This document shows, piece after piece, positions 48,275-55,073 of a stretch of 55,073 nt of DNA. A program made the translations under genes and the position numbers. Origin of the DNA: a virus; the IMG/VR virus record IMGVR_UViG_3300042469_000249, positions 1-55,073 of that record; one strand, given 5' to 3'. Every line of letters begins with the position of its first letter. The first letter of the stretch is position 1. Under the pieces are notes generated by a model. The model ran no database searches. It was given only the letters and a program-made list of their open reading frames with translations, and was not told the origin of the DNA.

Positions 48275-49687
48275 TTAGGCGGGCACAACGATGTCACCCA
48301 CACCAGCGCAGCTATAGCAATCCTGATTGTTCTCAGGAACGATGTAGCTCTGAACTGGGCAGCAGGAACCATAGAGGTTTTTGCTCTTAGGCAGACGATG
48401 CAAGAACGAGTGCATGATGGTTGGGTCTTTGACCTGTGCGGCAAGACGGAACTGGGCCTGATAGAAGCCCGATTTACGCCAACGGTTGCACTCCCAATCT
48501 GGATTCTTCCACTCCCAATCGCCAGCGTAGTTCTGGGTCATTTGTTGAGCTTCGCCATATCCAGTCGAGGATGGCATTGTCCACTTGCACATGGCCTTGT
48601 TTACCATAGCAACCGAGATACCGAAGTCGGCATTGCGGTAAGCTTTGTTTGGAACGTAGGCACATCCGTTTTCAAGGACGGTCTTGACATAACGGGGAAC
48701 GCGAACGAGACGCGCCCATGTTGCGGGATCAGCTTCGTTGAACGGAGCGAGGCCAGCATTGAAGGCGGTGTCAGCGTTGAAACGGGCCGAGTTGATGTCG
48801 TATCCGAAGGCGTAGTCGCCGATGATGCGGTTGATGCCGAGCTTCAGACGAGTAAGACGCTCATCGAAGTCGGTGTTTGCATCCCAGTAACCATTGTTAC
48901 GCTTGGCTTGGAAGTAAAGCGCACGGCCAACTTGAGGATCAGGGATAACGATGTCGAGCAAAGGCTGACCAGTCGCGTCTTGGAGATCAAGGCGGAAAGC
49001 GTCATCTTCGTCTTGGAGGTCAACGAGTGCATCGTCAAGCATATCAAGCGAGAGATAAGCAATCTTGTTGAGGTCAGCAGGAGCGAGCTTAACGCGAAGA
49101 GCGCAAAGATCGTAACCAGCTTCGTTGTTGACGGTATGCTCTGGAACGAACCAAGCAGAATCATCAACCAGACCGCAGTAAGTGCCGTCATCCGTAGTGA
49201 TGCCCATCCACTTGTGGCCGGAACCACCGATGTAGTTGGAACGAAGGAACTCTTCGTGGACATTCTTGGTGATGCGAGCATTCGACTCCTCGAACTGAAG
49301 AATCTCTTCAGCAGGGAAAAGGCGATAGAGAAGGCTCTCAACGCAAATCCAGTCAGTGGTCATCTCTTTACGGAGAAGCTCGAAAGTGTAGCTCTCAGTG
49401 CCGGGACGCTGAATGACTTCTGGTTTGCTGTCGCAAGAATCAGTCTCGCAATAGGTGTCGTTGATTGCACGGAAAGGTGTGCAGGGATCGTGGAATCCAC
49501 GGCCAAAGCGGAAAGCTTTTTGCTCGGTGGTGTGGTTGAGGGGCCATGCTTGCTCCTCGAAACGTGTGAAGTATGCACTGTTAGTAACAAGCTTCTTAAC
49601 GTAGAGGTCGTTGAAATACTCACGGCCCTCGCGGAAGAAACTGTCAATCTCAGCACATGAATTGAAATACAATTGATCTGATGCCAT
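48275..49687 (-). CDS. Major capsid protein (470 aa)
   Basis: Assigned from position after portal and scaffold genes, from size, and from features: an N-terminal arm (MASDQLYFNSCAEIDSFFRE), a central helix-beta region (LGINRIIGDYAFGYDINSAR) and a C-terminal segment rich in aromatic residues (DWEWKNPDWECNRWRKSGFY). It has about 14 Cys, many conserved-looking pairs (SCC, DCYSC), unusual for a capsid protein in the cytoplasm and perhaps stabilising the shell. It has its own promoter at 49921-49948. Leader is A/C-rich without Shine-Dalgarno. Confidence 0.75.
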   Translation of the reverse strand: MASDQLYFNSCAEIDSFFREGREYFNDLYVKKLVTNSAYFTRFEEQAWPLNHTTEQKAFRFGRGFHDPCTPFRAINDTYCETDSCDSKPEVIQRPGTESYTFELLRKEMTTDWICVESLLYRLFPAEEILQFEESNARITKNVHEEFLRSNYIGGSGHKWMGITTDDGTYCGLVDDSAWFVPEHTVNNEAGYDLCALRVKLAPADLNKIAYLSLDMLDDALVDLQDEDDAFRLDLQDATGQPLLDIVIPDPQVGRALYFQAKRNNGYWDANTDFDERLTRLKLGINRIIGDYAFGYDINSARFNADTAFNAGLAPFNEADPATWARLVRVPRYVKTVLENGCAYVPNKAYRNADFGISVAMVNKAMCKWTMPSSTGYGEAQQMTQNYAGDWEWKNPDWECNRWRKSGFYQAQFRLAAQVKDPTIMHSFLHRLPKSKNLYGSCCPVQSYIVPENNQDCYSCAGVGDIVVPA

Positions 49688-49882
49688 AATGATTGGTTTT
49701 GTTTGGTTTTAGTTGGTTTGGTTTAGTTATGCACTCCATGACAAATCCGAAGATAGCCAAAGCGAGTGCTTGGTTTTCTTCGGCTGGAGTCAACCCCGAA
49801 ACCTTCTTGAGAAGGCAGTCCAGAATAGAATTTTAATTAGAGAATCTACAACTCTAAGGCCGGGTTCGCCTACGCACTAATT
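49688..49882. other. Long leader of the capsid gene
   Basis: About 195 bases between palindrome site 18 and the capsid ATG. The last 40 bases on minus are almost G-free (AACTAAACCAAACCAACTAA...). A hairpin-forming part (CGAAG...CTTCGG near 49747-49780) lies upstream. No gene seen. Confidence 0.5.
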
Positions 49883-49898
49883 TTATCGTAAACGATAA
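49883..49898. promoter_or_regulatory. 16-bp palindromic site 18 (TTATCGTAAACGATAA)
   Basis: Lies at about +16 to +31 of the predicted capsid transcript, where a bound protein would block elongation rather than initiation. Confidence 0.75.
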
Positions 49899-49920
49899 TT
49901 TCGTCTATCCCGATGCGACG

Positions 49921-49948
49921 AAAATATGCGAGGTGTAATATATGTCAA
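49921..49948 (-). promoter_or_regulatory. Promoter of the capsid operon
   Basis: On minus, TTGACA (49943-49948), 16 bases, TATTTT (49921-49926); start near 49914. Same boxes and spacing as the portal-operon promoter at 3668-3695, and the flanking 17 bases are also shared. It overlaps the end of the HNH gene. Confidence 0.7.
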
Positions 49949-50565
49949 GAGTTTTTTTCAGACCAAACAAATATTTTTTTGTTATGCTTTTTACGATTAA
50001 TTGATCTTGGTATTACTTGCAGATTACTTGGAGCATGGATTCCTCCAAGTGAGATTGGGTTTATATGATCTACTTCAAATGGAATTCCAATTATTTTAGA
50101 TAATCTTTGAGCTTGTTCAAAAAGTGAGGAGATTATCATTTTTGATTCATTTGAAAGGTCTGGAGTTTGAGCAACTTTTTTAGTTCTGTATTTCGCAAGC
50201 AACCCACTCATTCTTGCCCAGTTTTTTTCTCTCCATTTTTTATTTGCTAATGCAACTCTATCCTTATGGTTTTTGTAGTAATTCCTAAAGTATTCTTTTA
50301 TTTTTTCCTTGTTTCTTTCTCTCCCTGCTTTTGCAACTAATAGGTATTCTTCTCTATTATTTTTCCTTCTTTCTTTTCTTTGAAGACTTCTTTTTTCTCT
50401 ATTTTCATCATAATTTTTTTTTGTAGTATTTTGTCTTTTCTTATATAGGTCATTGAATTTTTCTGGTGTTACCCAATATTCATTGTTTGGATAGCATTTC
50501 CCATAAGCCCAAAACACTAATCCATTAGAATTAACTGCACCTCTTTTATGTTTTATCGTTTCCAT
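49945..50565 (-). CDS. Free-standing HNH (homing-type) endonuclease (206 aa)
   Basis: A very basic central region (KKNYDENREKRSLQRKERRK, NREEYLLVAKAGRERNKEKI) precedes a C-terminal HNH core: FEVDHINPISLGGIHAPSNL with His-Asp and Asn, then QVIPRSINRKKHNK with the final His. The N-terminus (YGKCYPNNEYWVTPEKFNDL) may recognise DNA. I start at METIKHKRG (50565); the upstream extension uses an alternative start. The gene is AT-rich and sits between a terminator and the capsid promoter, typical of a selfish insertion. Confidence 0.85.
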   Translation of the reverse strand: METIKHKRGAVNSNGLVFWAYGKCYPNNEYWVTPEKFNDLYKKRQNTTKKNYDENREKRSLQRKERRKNNREEYLLVAKAGRERNKEKIKEYFRNYYKNHKDRVALANKKWREKNWARMSGLLAKYRTKKVAQTPDLSNESKMIISSLFEQAQRLSKIIGIPFEVDHINPISLGGIHAPSNLQVIPRSINRKKHNKKIFVWSEKNS

Positions 50566-50612
50566 TCCAACAATGATAATGAGCGACAATTTATAATCAA
50601 GCAACTTTTTTT

Positions 50613-50654
50613 AAAAAAAGTAAGGGGGGAGGTAAGACAAATTTACCTCCCCCC
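50613..50654 (-). terminator. Strong terminator after the scaffold gene
   Basis: GGGGGGAGGTAA (50624-50635) pairs perfectly with TTACCTCCCCCC (50643-50654), loop seven bases; on minus a seven-T run (50613-50619) follows four bases later. Ends the portal-scaffold transcript. Confidence 0.85.
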
Positions 50655-50681
50655 ATGACAACCAGAATTAGGAATGATGGG

Positions 50682-51968
50682 CTATGCAGTCAAACGATTT
50701 TGCGGCGAGAATCTTGCGATTTTCGCGGCCAGTCCCTCTGTCATACTCACTCTTGGTTTCTGGGAATCCGATGCACTTGGCGATGAAGAAATGCGAGATG
50801 ATCCTTTAAGCTGTGCTATGTAAGCATCTTTTTCTTTTACCATCTCTTGGTATGCCTTGAGTTGTGCTTGAATCTTTTGATATGCGCGGCCTTGGTGGAT
50901 TAGGCGGTTCATATCTTCAACTGATGCCTGCTCATTACTTTGCTGAGTAGCAGCAAGCGCGATGGCTTCGTCGCGGGAAAGGTCAAAGTTAATTCCTTTT
51001 TCCTTCATGTATTCCGCAACATTATCTGGAACTGATGTGGCATTATCAATTTCCTGCTGAGTATTCTTGTAGCTTTCGCGCCATTGATTCAAATACTTAT
51101 TCCGGCCTTCTTGCTCTTTCTGTTTAGCGGTTTGCAGTATATTCTGCTTGGTTTCTTCAAAGTTGACAAGAGCTGCGTGATGTCCCTGAGTTGCTTTGAT
51201 AAAGCTGTTGACTTGCTCCGCGAACTGGTATTGTTTGAATTGCGAAAGCGAGTTTGTGATTTCTTCAAACGCTTGATCTCGATCTGTTTCTGCTGCTCTA
51301 CGATCTTCTTCGGATGTCGAATTAAAGATGGAGGCGTTTGCATTGACAGCACGGGAGAAGGTTGAAAGAAGCGTTGGATCATTCGATAGCAACTGCCTCG
51401 CAGTGTCGTATGTATTCTTGATCGGATCGAGGTAAGTCTTCTTGAAGTCTGGATTGCTTGTAATATCGTGGAAATCCAACTTGCCCCTGAGTTCTTTGAT
51501 TTGCTCTGATAGTTGTTGCTCAACTTCAACTTTCTCTTGGTTGGCTTTGTTGAGTTGTTCTTGGTAATGATTCGCTTCTTTGGTCGATGTTGACTCGGTG
51601 ACCATTCGCTCAAGCTCTTGGATTTTGGTTTCAAACTTGGGGATTTCATCCTTTTTGTATTTCTCAAGTTCTTCTTTGAGCTTGCGGTTTTCTTCGATTT
51701 GACGTTCAACAAATCCTTTTTTCTTGCCTGTTCGGTCTGAAGTAATTTCAGACTCAGTAACTCCCATTGCTTCTTCTGGTGGTTCTTCTTCATTGAATTT
51801 TTTCATTCCAAGATTAGGGTCGCCCATGTTGGTGGCACTCGGCTTGCCATCATCAGTTTGTTGTTTACTGAACTTCTTGAGGAAGTCAGATGTATTACCC
51901 TTAATCGCAACTTGAGGTTTAGCCTTCAGTTCTTTGATTACTTCTGCTGTGTTGTTTGTATCTGCCAT
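50682..51968 (-). CDS. Scaffolding protein (428 aa)
   Basis: Highly charged, Gln/Glu/Lys-rich and mostly coiled coil from about 75 to 390 (VERQIEENRKLKEELEKYKK, EVEQQLSEQIKELRG, YQEMVKEKDAYIAQLKG). The N-terminus contains KEEL/EEPPEEAMGV acidic parts and the C-terminus a basic end (GLAAKIARFSPQNRLTA) that could contact the capsid shell. Position between portal and capsid genes is the standard place for the internal scaffold. Confidence 0.75.
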   Translation of the reverse strand: MADTNNTAEVIKELKAKPQVAIKGNTSDFLKKFSKQQTDDGKPSATNMGDPNLGMKKFNEEEPPEEAMGVTESEITSDRTGKKKGFVERQIEENRKLKEELEKYKKDEIPKFETKIQELERMVTESTSTKEANHYQEQLNKANQEKVEVEQQLSEQIKELRGKLDFHDITSNPDFKKTYLDPIKNTYDTARQLLSNDPTLLSTFSRAVNANASIFNSTSEEDRRAAETDRDQAFEEITNSLSQFKQYQFAEQVNSFIKATQGHHAALVNFEETKQNILQTAKQKEQEGRNKYLNQWRESYKNTQQEIDNATSVPDNVAEYMKEKGINFDLSRDEAIALAATQQSNEQASVEDMNRLIHQGRAYQKIQAQLKAYQEMVKEKDAYIAQLKGSSRISSSPSASDSQKPRVSMTEGLAAKIARFSPQNRLTA

Positions 51969-51971
51969 AAA

Positions 51972-52217
51972 TTAGATTTCGTCAAGGTCTGGATCAATCG
52001 TGCTATCCGCTGGCTCTTTATGCTTTGCAGTAGCTCTTGCTTTTTTGAATGCTCCTTGCTCTTCTGTTCCAATAGCGTCAATAGCTTTGATTGCATGGAT
52101 GAGTGTGGTTACTCCTTCTGGTGGGTTTACATTAAGTAGCAAATATGCTTGTAGTTTGTTCCAGTCTTCGTGTGATGTTATCGCCGCGCATAGGGATTTT
52201 ACTTTTTCTGTTGTCAT
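51972..52217 (-). CDS. Small helical protein (81 aa, complete right copy)
   Basis: Reads MTTEKVKSLCAAITSHEDWN, KLQAYLLLNVNPPEGVTTLI, then HAIKAIDAIGTEEQGAFKKA and an acidic end DPDLDEI. Complete counterpart of the truncated gene at 1-182, from which it differs by one residue in the compared part (VNPP against VTPP). Four-base overlap with the upstream gene and three-base gap to the scaffold start. Unknown family; probably in head assembly. Confidence 0.7.
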   Translation of the reverse strand: MTTEKVKSLCAAITSHEDWNKLQAYLLLNVNPPEGVTTLIHAIKAIDAIGTEEQGAFKKARATAKHKEPADSTIDPDLDEI

Positions 52218-52978
52218 TCTTTTGGTAGTTGTGTTTTAAGCCAGTCAGCCCAACGCTTTTGCATTGGGGTTATTGTTCCCGCCGATTCATCTCCTGTAAG
52301 GATACGAGCTAATACGCTTTGCTTTAGCGGAGTCTTGTCTTGAATCTTTCCGTATTGAGTTCCAGCAAATGCTTTTTCTTGTTCTGGAGTAAGGTTAAAT
52401 TTTGGTATGATGTTTTTTTCATCAATAAAGTTCCTAATAGCTTCGTTTTTAGCTACTGCCATTTGTTGTTCATTACTCAAGTTGCTAAAAGGATTTAGAA
52501 CAATTGAACGAGGAACATCTGTTGATGAATCATTTTTTCCTGCACCCCATTGCATTCCTGTTGTTTGTGGATTTTCCTTAAACCACTTCAAAAGGTCTTC
52601 ATCAGGTTCTACAATTGGATAACCTAAAATTGATCGCGTTGTTTTTCTTGCTTCTTTAGGAGATTCATCAGGTTGAGCAAAGAAAGGTAATTTTTTAGAT
52701 TCTCTTTCTTTTGCAAATTCAACCGCTTTTCGTGTAATAGATTTATTTAAATCTGGATTTACAGAATTTAGTTTATCTGCTGGAGTAGAAAGTAGATATT
52801 TTAATTCATTATCATCCAAAGTTGGAACCATCGTTGGGATAAGTTTTTCTCCGCTACCCCAGTCGATTCCAATAGATAATTCTGTAGAAACATCTTTAGG
52901 ATTATCAAGTCTTGGAATTGCACCAAGGAATCCTGTTCCTTTTACTGTATTATCTGGCCGAAGATTGTTTGCGTTCAT
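52214..52978 (-). CDS. Virion-region protein with GFLGAIPR / MVPTL motif (254 aa, long allele)
   Basis: Same N-terminus and C-terminus as the 195-aa product at 179-766, with an extra middle block beginning after FFAQPDES: KEARKTTRSILGYPIVEPDE, LLKWFKENPQTTGMQWGAG and VPRSIVLNPFSNLSNEQQMA. Because the block ends near a similar RSI.N context it could be a deletion between short repeats in the other allele. Overlaps both neighbours by four bases. Confidence 0.75.
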   Translation of the reverse strand: MNANNLRPDNTVKGTGFLGAIPRLDNPKDVSTELSIGIDWGSGEKLIPTMVPTLDDNELKYLLSTPADKLNSVNPDLNKSITRKAVEFAKERESKKLPFFAQPDESPKEARKTTRSILGYPIVEPDEDLLKWFKENPQTTGMQWGAGKNDSSTDVPRSIVLNPFSNLSNEQQMAVAKNEAIRNFIDEKNIIPKFNLTPEQEKAFAGTQYGKIQDKTPLKQSVLARILTGDESAGTITPMQKRWADWLKTQLPKE

Positions 52979-55073
52979 AGTGTTGCTGGAGGTGGTTCTT
53001 CTGTTTCCATCTCAACTTCTTCAGTAGCTTCTGGAGTTTCAACTTCCACTTCTTCAGTCTCTTCTTCCTCTGGCTCTTCTTCTTCCATCTCTGGTTGCTC
53101 TGCCTTCATCTTGCCTTTGGTCTTTTGAATCTCAGCGCGAGCTTTAGCCTTTTGAAGCGCAAGTTGAGTGATGCCTTGTTCTTTCCGTTGTTCTGTGCGT
53201 TGAGCGTGACTGATCGAAGCCTTGCCGATTGCGATGTCAGAAAGTTTTTTCTTAGTATCAATCTCAATACCAGATTTAGCAGCGAGATATTGCAGTTTAA
53301 TATCTTCTTCAGAGTTAGGCTGACCAGATTTTTGAGCTTCAGCTTCTGCCATCTGAACATACACTTGTTGAAGTTCATCAGCCATTGCTTGAGCTTCACC
53401 CATGCCCTGCATGAATTGTTTCAAGAAGTCCTGCTTTGATTGATCTCTACTGATATACTCAACGTGTGCCATGATGTGGCCACCCTTGAATTTAACTGAG
53501 CGCACTGCCTTGGAAAGTTCTGCAAGTTCTGGTTGACCCTGCTGCACAGATTGCAAGTTCATCTGCAACTGCATAATCATGTCTTGGAAGTGACCAGTTG
53601 CGTGTTCGATATGTGGATCAGTTGGTAGAACTGGGAAGTTTTGCGGATTAACAAACGCATCTGTCATGCCAGCATTTTCAAATCCAATGATACGAGCTGT
53701 ATCATCAATCTTGCTTGGCTTAGTATTACGATAGCGAGCTACGTTGTCTCGTCCAGAAAGCGCGGCGATTGCGTCTTTAACAGCATTCTCTTGCCCTTCG
53801 TTTGCTGGAGTGATTGCTGTAATCTGCAACAACTTTTCTGCGGTAATCAGTTTGAATGATGGACTGCCTGCCCCATTGATGAGGTTTGAACGGATACTTG
53901 TGATGTTCTTCCAAGCCGCCGCTTCTTTTGGAGTTCCGAGTTCTTCCAAAACTTCATAGAACTTTTTAACAAACTCATATCCATCATCGCTGGACTTTGC
54001 ACTTACAAAGCGTTTGTAGAGTTGCTTGAAGTAAAGGGTTTGGCACTCATTAAATCGACGTATTTGAGTTCCAGATAGTTTTGCTGATTCGGCGGCATCA
54101 AGTTCTGCTTCGCCTTTTGTCCTTTGTTTTCCGCCAGCAGTAGGAGCGTTGATACGATACTGCCCCATGCCCCTATACATATCTCCCATGAAGAACTGCA
54201 TGAAGCTCATGCTTTCTGCCACTGGAAGTTGGAAGCGGTTCTGGATGAACTTAGCTCCATCTGGCATTACGCTAATAGGTAGCCACTCCATTTGCTTGAG
54301 CATCTTAGTTGAGTCTGGCCCTTGTCCCTCGATCATCAGCATGGAGTTGAGTCGCACCGCATCAACCAATGAGTTCATCGTAAAGTCATACTGGCGGCAA
54401 GCAACGAACGCCGATTCAGCTTGGCTCTTGATGTCTTGAAAGAGTCCACTACCTACCGAGTCGGTGAGCATATACAAAATCTCATCCCAAGAATCATAGA
54501 GTCCAATCTTGAGCATCATAAACCCATGCTGAGTTCTGATGTCATCTTCACTGATCTTACCTGCTCCCTTTACATTGGAGTTAATGTAATCAGCGATTGG
54601 TTGATAGTCTTGAAGGATAATTGCTTTACTAATCTTACCATCAAACTCTCTCCAGTAAACTTCGTAGAGGTCGATCTTTTGGTTTACTGACAATGACCAG
54701 TTAAATCCTGACTCACTGATCGTGCGGAAGAAATCTTCGCGGGTCTTTCTATGATTTGTAAAAGCGCGGTGGAAACGGATAGCGTCAATAGCTGCATCCA
54801 CATTCCATCCCATCGCTTCTGCTGCGGCACGATTCTCAATCTTTTTATAGAGTTCGTATGGAGTCAAACGGACACGCCGGACAAACTCCTCAAGGTTTGA
54901 AAAGTCGATCCTAATGTCGTCTGGAAAGAGAAGGTCGGATAGGAAGACGTGTTCTGGCATCCATCCAAGTGGACTATCCCACATTCCAATTCCCTTTCCA
55001 TACAATAGCATTTCCTCAAGGTCTTGTTCTGCATTGTAGAGGTATCCGGGCCATTCACGCAAGGCTTGGTCAA
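52975..55073 (-). CDS. Portal protein, partial (right allele, at least 695 aa)
   Basis: The frame runs off the right edge, so about 135 N-terminal residues are missing. It is almost identical to the portal at 763-3255, with few substitutions (for example SKTIIL/SKAIIL, VNSKSS/VSAKSS, NMQSVQQ/NLQSVQQ) and a tail four residues shorter. Mostly silent differences show that both alleles are under purifying selection. Confidence 0.8.
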   Translation of the reverse strand, partial: DQALREWPGYLYNAEQDLEEMLLYGKGIGMWDSPLGWMPEHVFLSDLLFPDDIRIDFSNLEEFVRRVRLTPYELYKKIENRAAAEAMGWNVDAAIDAIRFHRAFTNHRKTREDFFRTISESGFNWSLSVNQKIDLYEVYWREFDGKISKAIILQDYQPIADYINSNVKGAGKISEDDIRTQHGFMMLKIGLYDSWDEILYMLTDSVGSGLFQDIKSQAESAFVACRQYDFTMNSLVDAVRLNSMLMIEGQGPDSTKMLKQMEWLPISVMPDGAKFIQNRFQLPVAESMSFMQFFMGDMYRGMGQYRINAPTAGGKQRTKGEAELDAAESAKLSGTQIRRFNECQTLYFKQLYKRFVSAKSSDDGYEFVKKFYEVLEELGTPKEAAAWKNITSIRSNLINGAGSPSFKLITAEKLLQITAITPANEGQENAVKDAIAALSGRDNVARYRNTKPSKIDDTARIIGFENAGMTDAFVNPQNFPVLPTDPHIEHATGHFQDMIMQLQMNLQSVQQGQPELAELSKAVRSVKFKGGHIMAHVEYISRDQSKQDFLKQFMQGMGEAQAMADELQQVYVQMAEAEAQKSGQPNSEEDIKLQYLAAKSGIEIDTKKKLSDIAIGKASISHAQRTEQRKEQGITQLALQKAKARAEIQKTKGKMKAEQPEMEEEEPEEEETEEVEVETPEATEEVEMETEEPPPATL

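Larger units (their letters stand above)
52036..55073. repeat. Right copy of the ~3-kb terminal homology
   Basis: Counterpart of 1-2873. The offset is 52035 at the left end and 52200 at the right end; the 165-base difference equals +177 (59 codons in the 254-aa gene) and -12 (four codons in the portal tail). The window ends inside the portal gene. Confidence 0.9.

Noticed and set aside
48398-49660. 420-codon open frame on plus
   Set aside because: It is antisense to the major capsid gene and shows no domain; mirror-frame opening is common where codon bias is strong.

Overview
The window reads as an almost complete genome of a tailed, podovirus-like double-stranded DNA phage (Caudoviricetes), probably assembled from an environmental sample. 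It has a large terminase subunit, portal, scaffold, major capsid protein, two T7-like tail-tube candidates, three ejection-type proteins, a run of fibres and tail spikes and a lysis cassette. There is no integrase, DNA polymerase, RNA polymerase, tRNA or rRNA gene. The host cannot be named. Small replication-side genes often carry Shine-Dalgarno sequences, whereas many other genes have A/C-rich leaders with almost no G.

Layout. Positions 1-3652 (minus strand) hold the portal and two small virion-region genes. TerL follows on plus (3689-5542), then a small minus operon with two HTH/HNH genes (5680-6611). From 6673 to 18559 almost everything is on plus: a replication module (winged-helix proteins, an initiator carrying iterons inside its gene, a DnaB-like helicase), many small tightly overlapping genes (nuclease, basic proteins, zinc ribbon, XRE regulator, dCMP deaminase), a 1-kb non-coding block at 13150-14181, further small genes and an SF2 helicase. 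One 198-aa minus gene in this block may be the small terminase. From 18560 to 19210 lie terminators, a decayed reading frame and a predicted ~95-nt RNA. From 19211 to 22559 (minus) is an early-type operon: 93-aa protein, 328-aa protein, SSB-like protein, Cas4/RecB-like nuclease, two small genes. From 22772 to 52978 (minus) runs the virion and lysis block.

The two ends are homologous: 1-2873 matches 52036-55073 in the same order, but with scattered, mostly silent substitutions and a 177-bp gap. The contig therefore appears to have gone once round a circular or circularly permuted genome of about 52 kb and ended on a second strain's allele.

Regulation. Eighteen copies of a 16-bp palindrome, consensus TTATCG-N4-CGATAA, are scattered over 3.2-49.9 kb on no other obvious logic than gene edges and promoters. 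Four minus-strand promoters share the form TTGACA-N16-TA(G/T)(A/T)TT, and several have a palindrome beside them. This suggests a genome-wide operator (or partition-site) system in which one small DNA-binding protein controls many transcription units. The other notable elements are the iteron origin inside the initiator gene, the structured small RNA at 19056-19150, and a duplicated fibre cassette with sharply different base composition.
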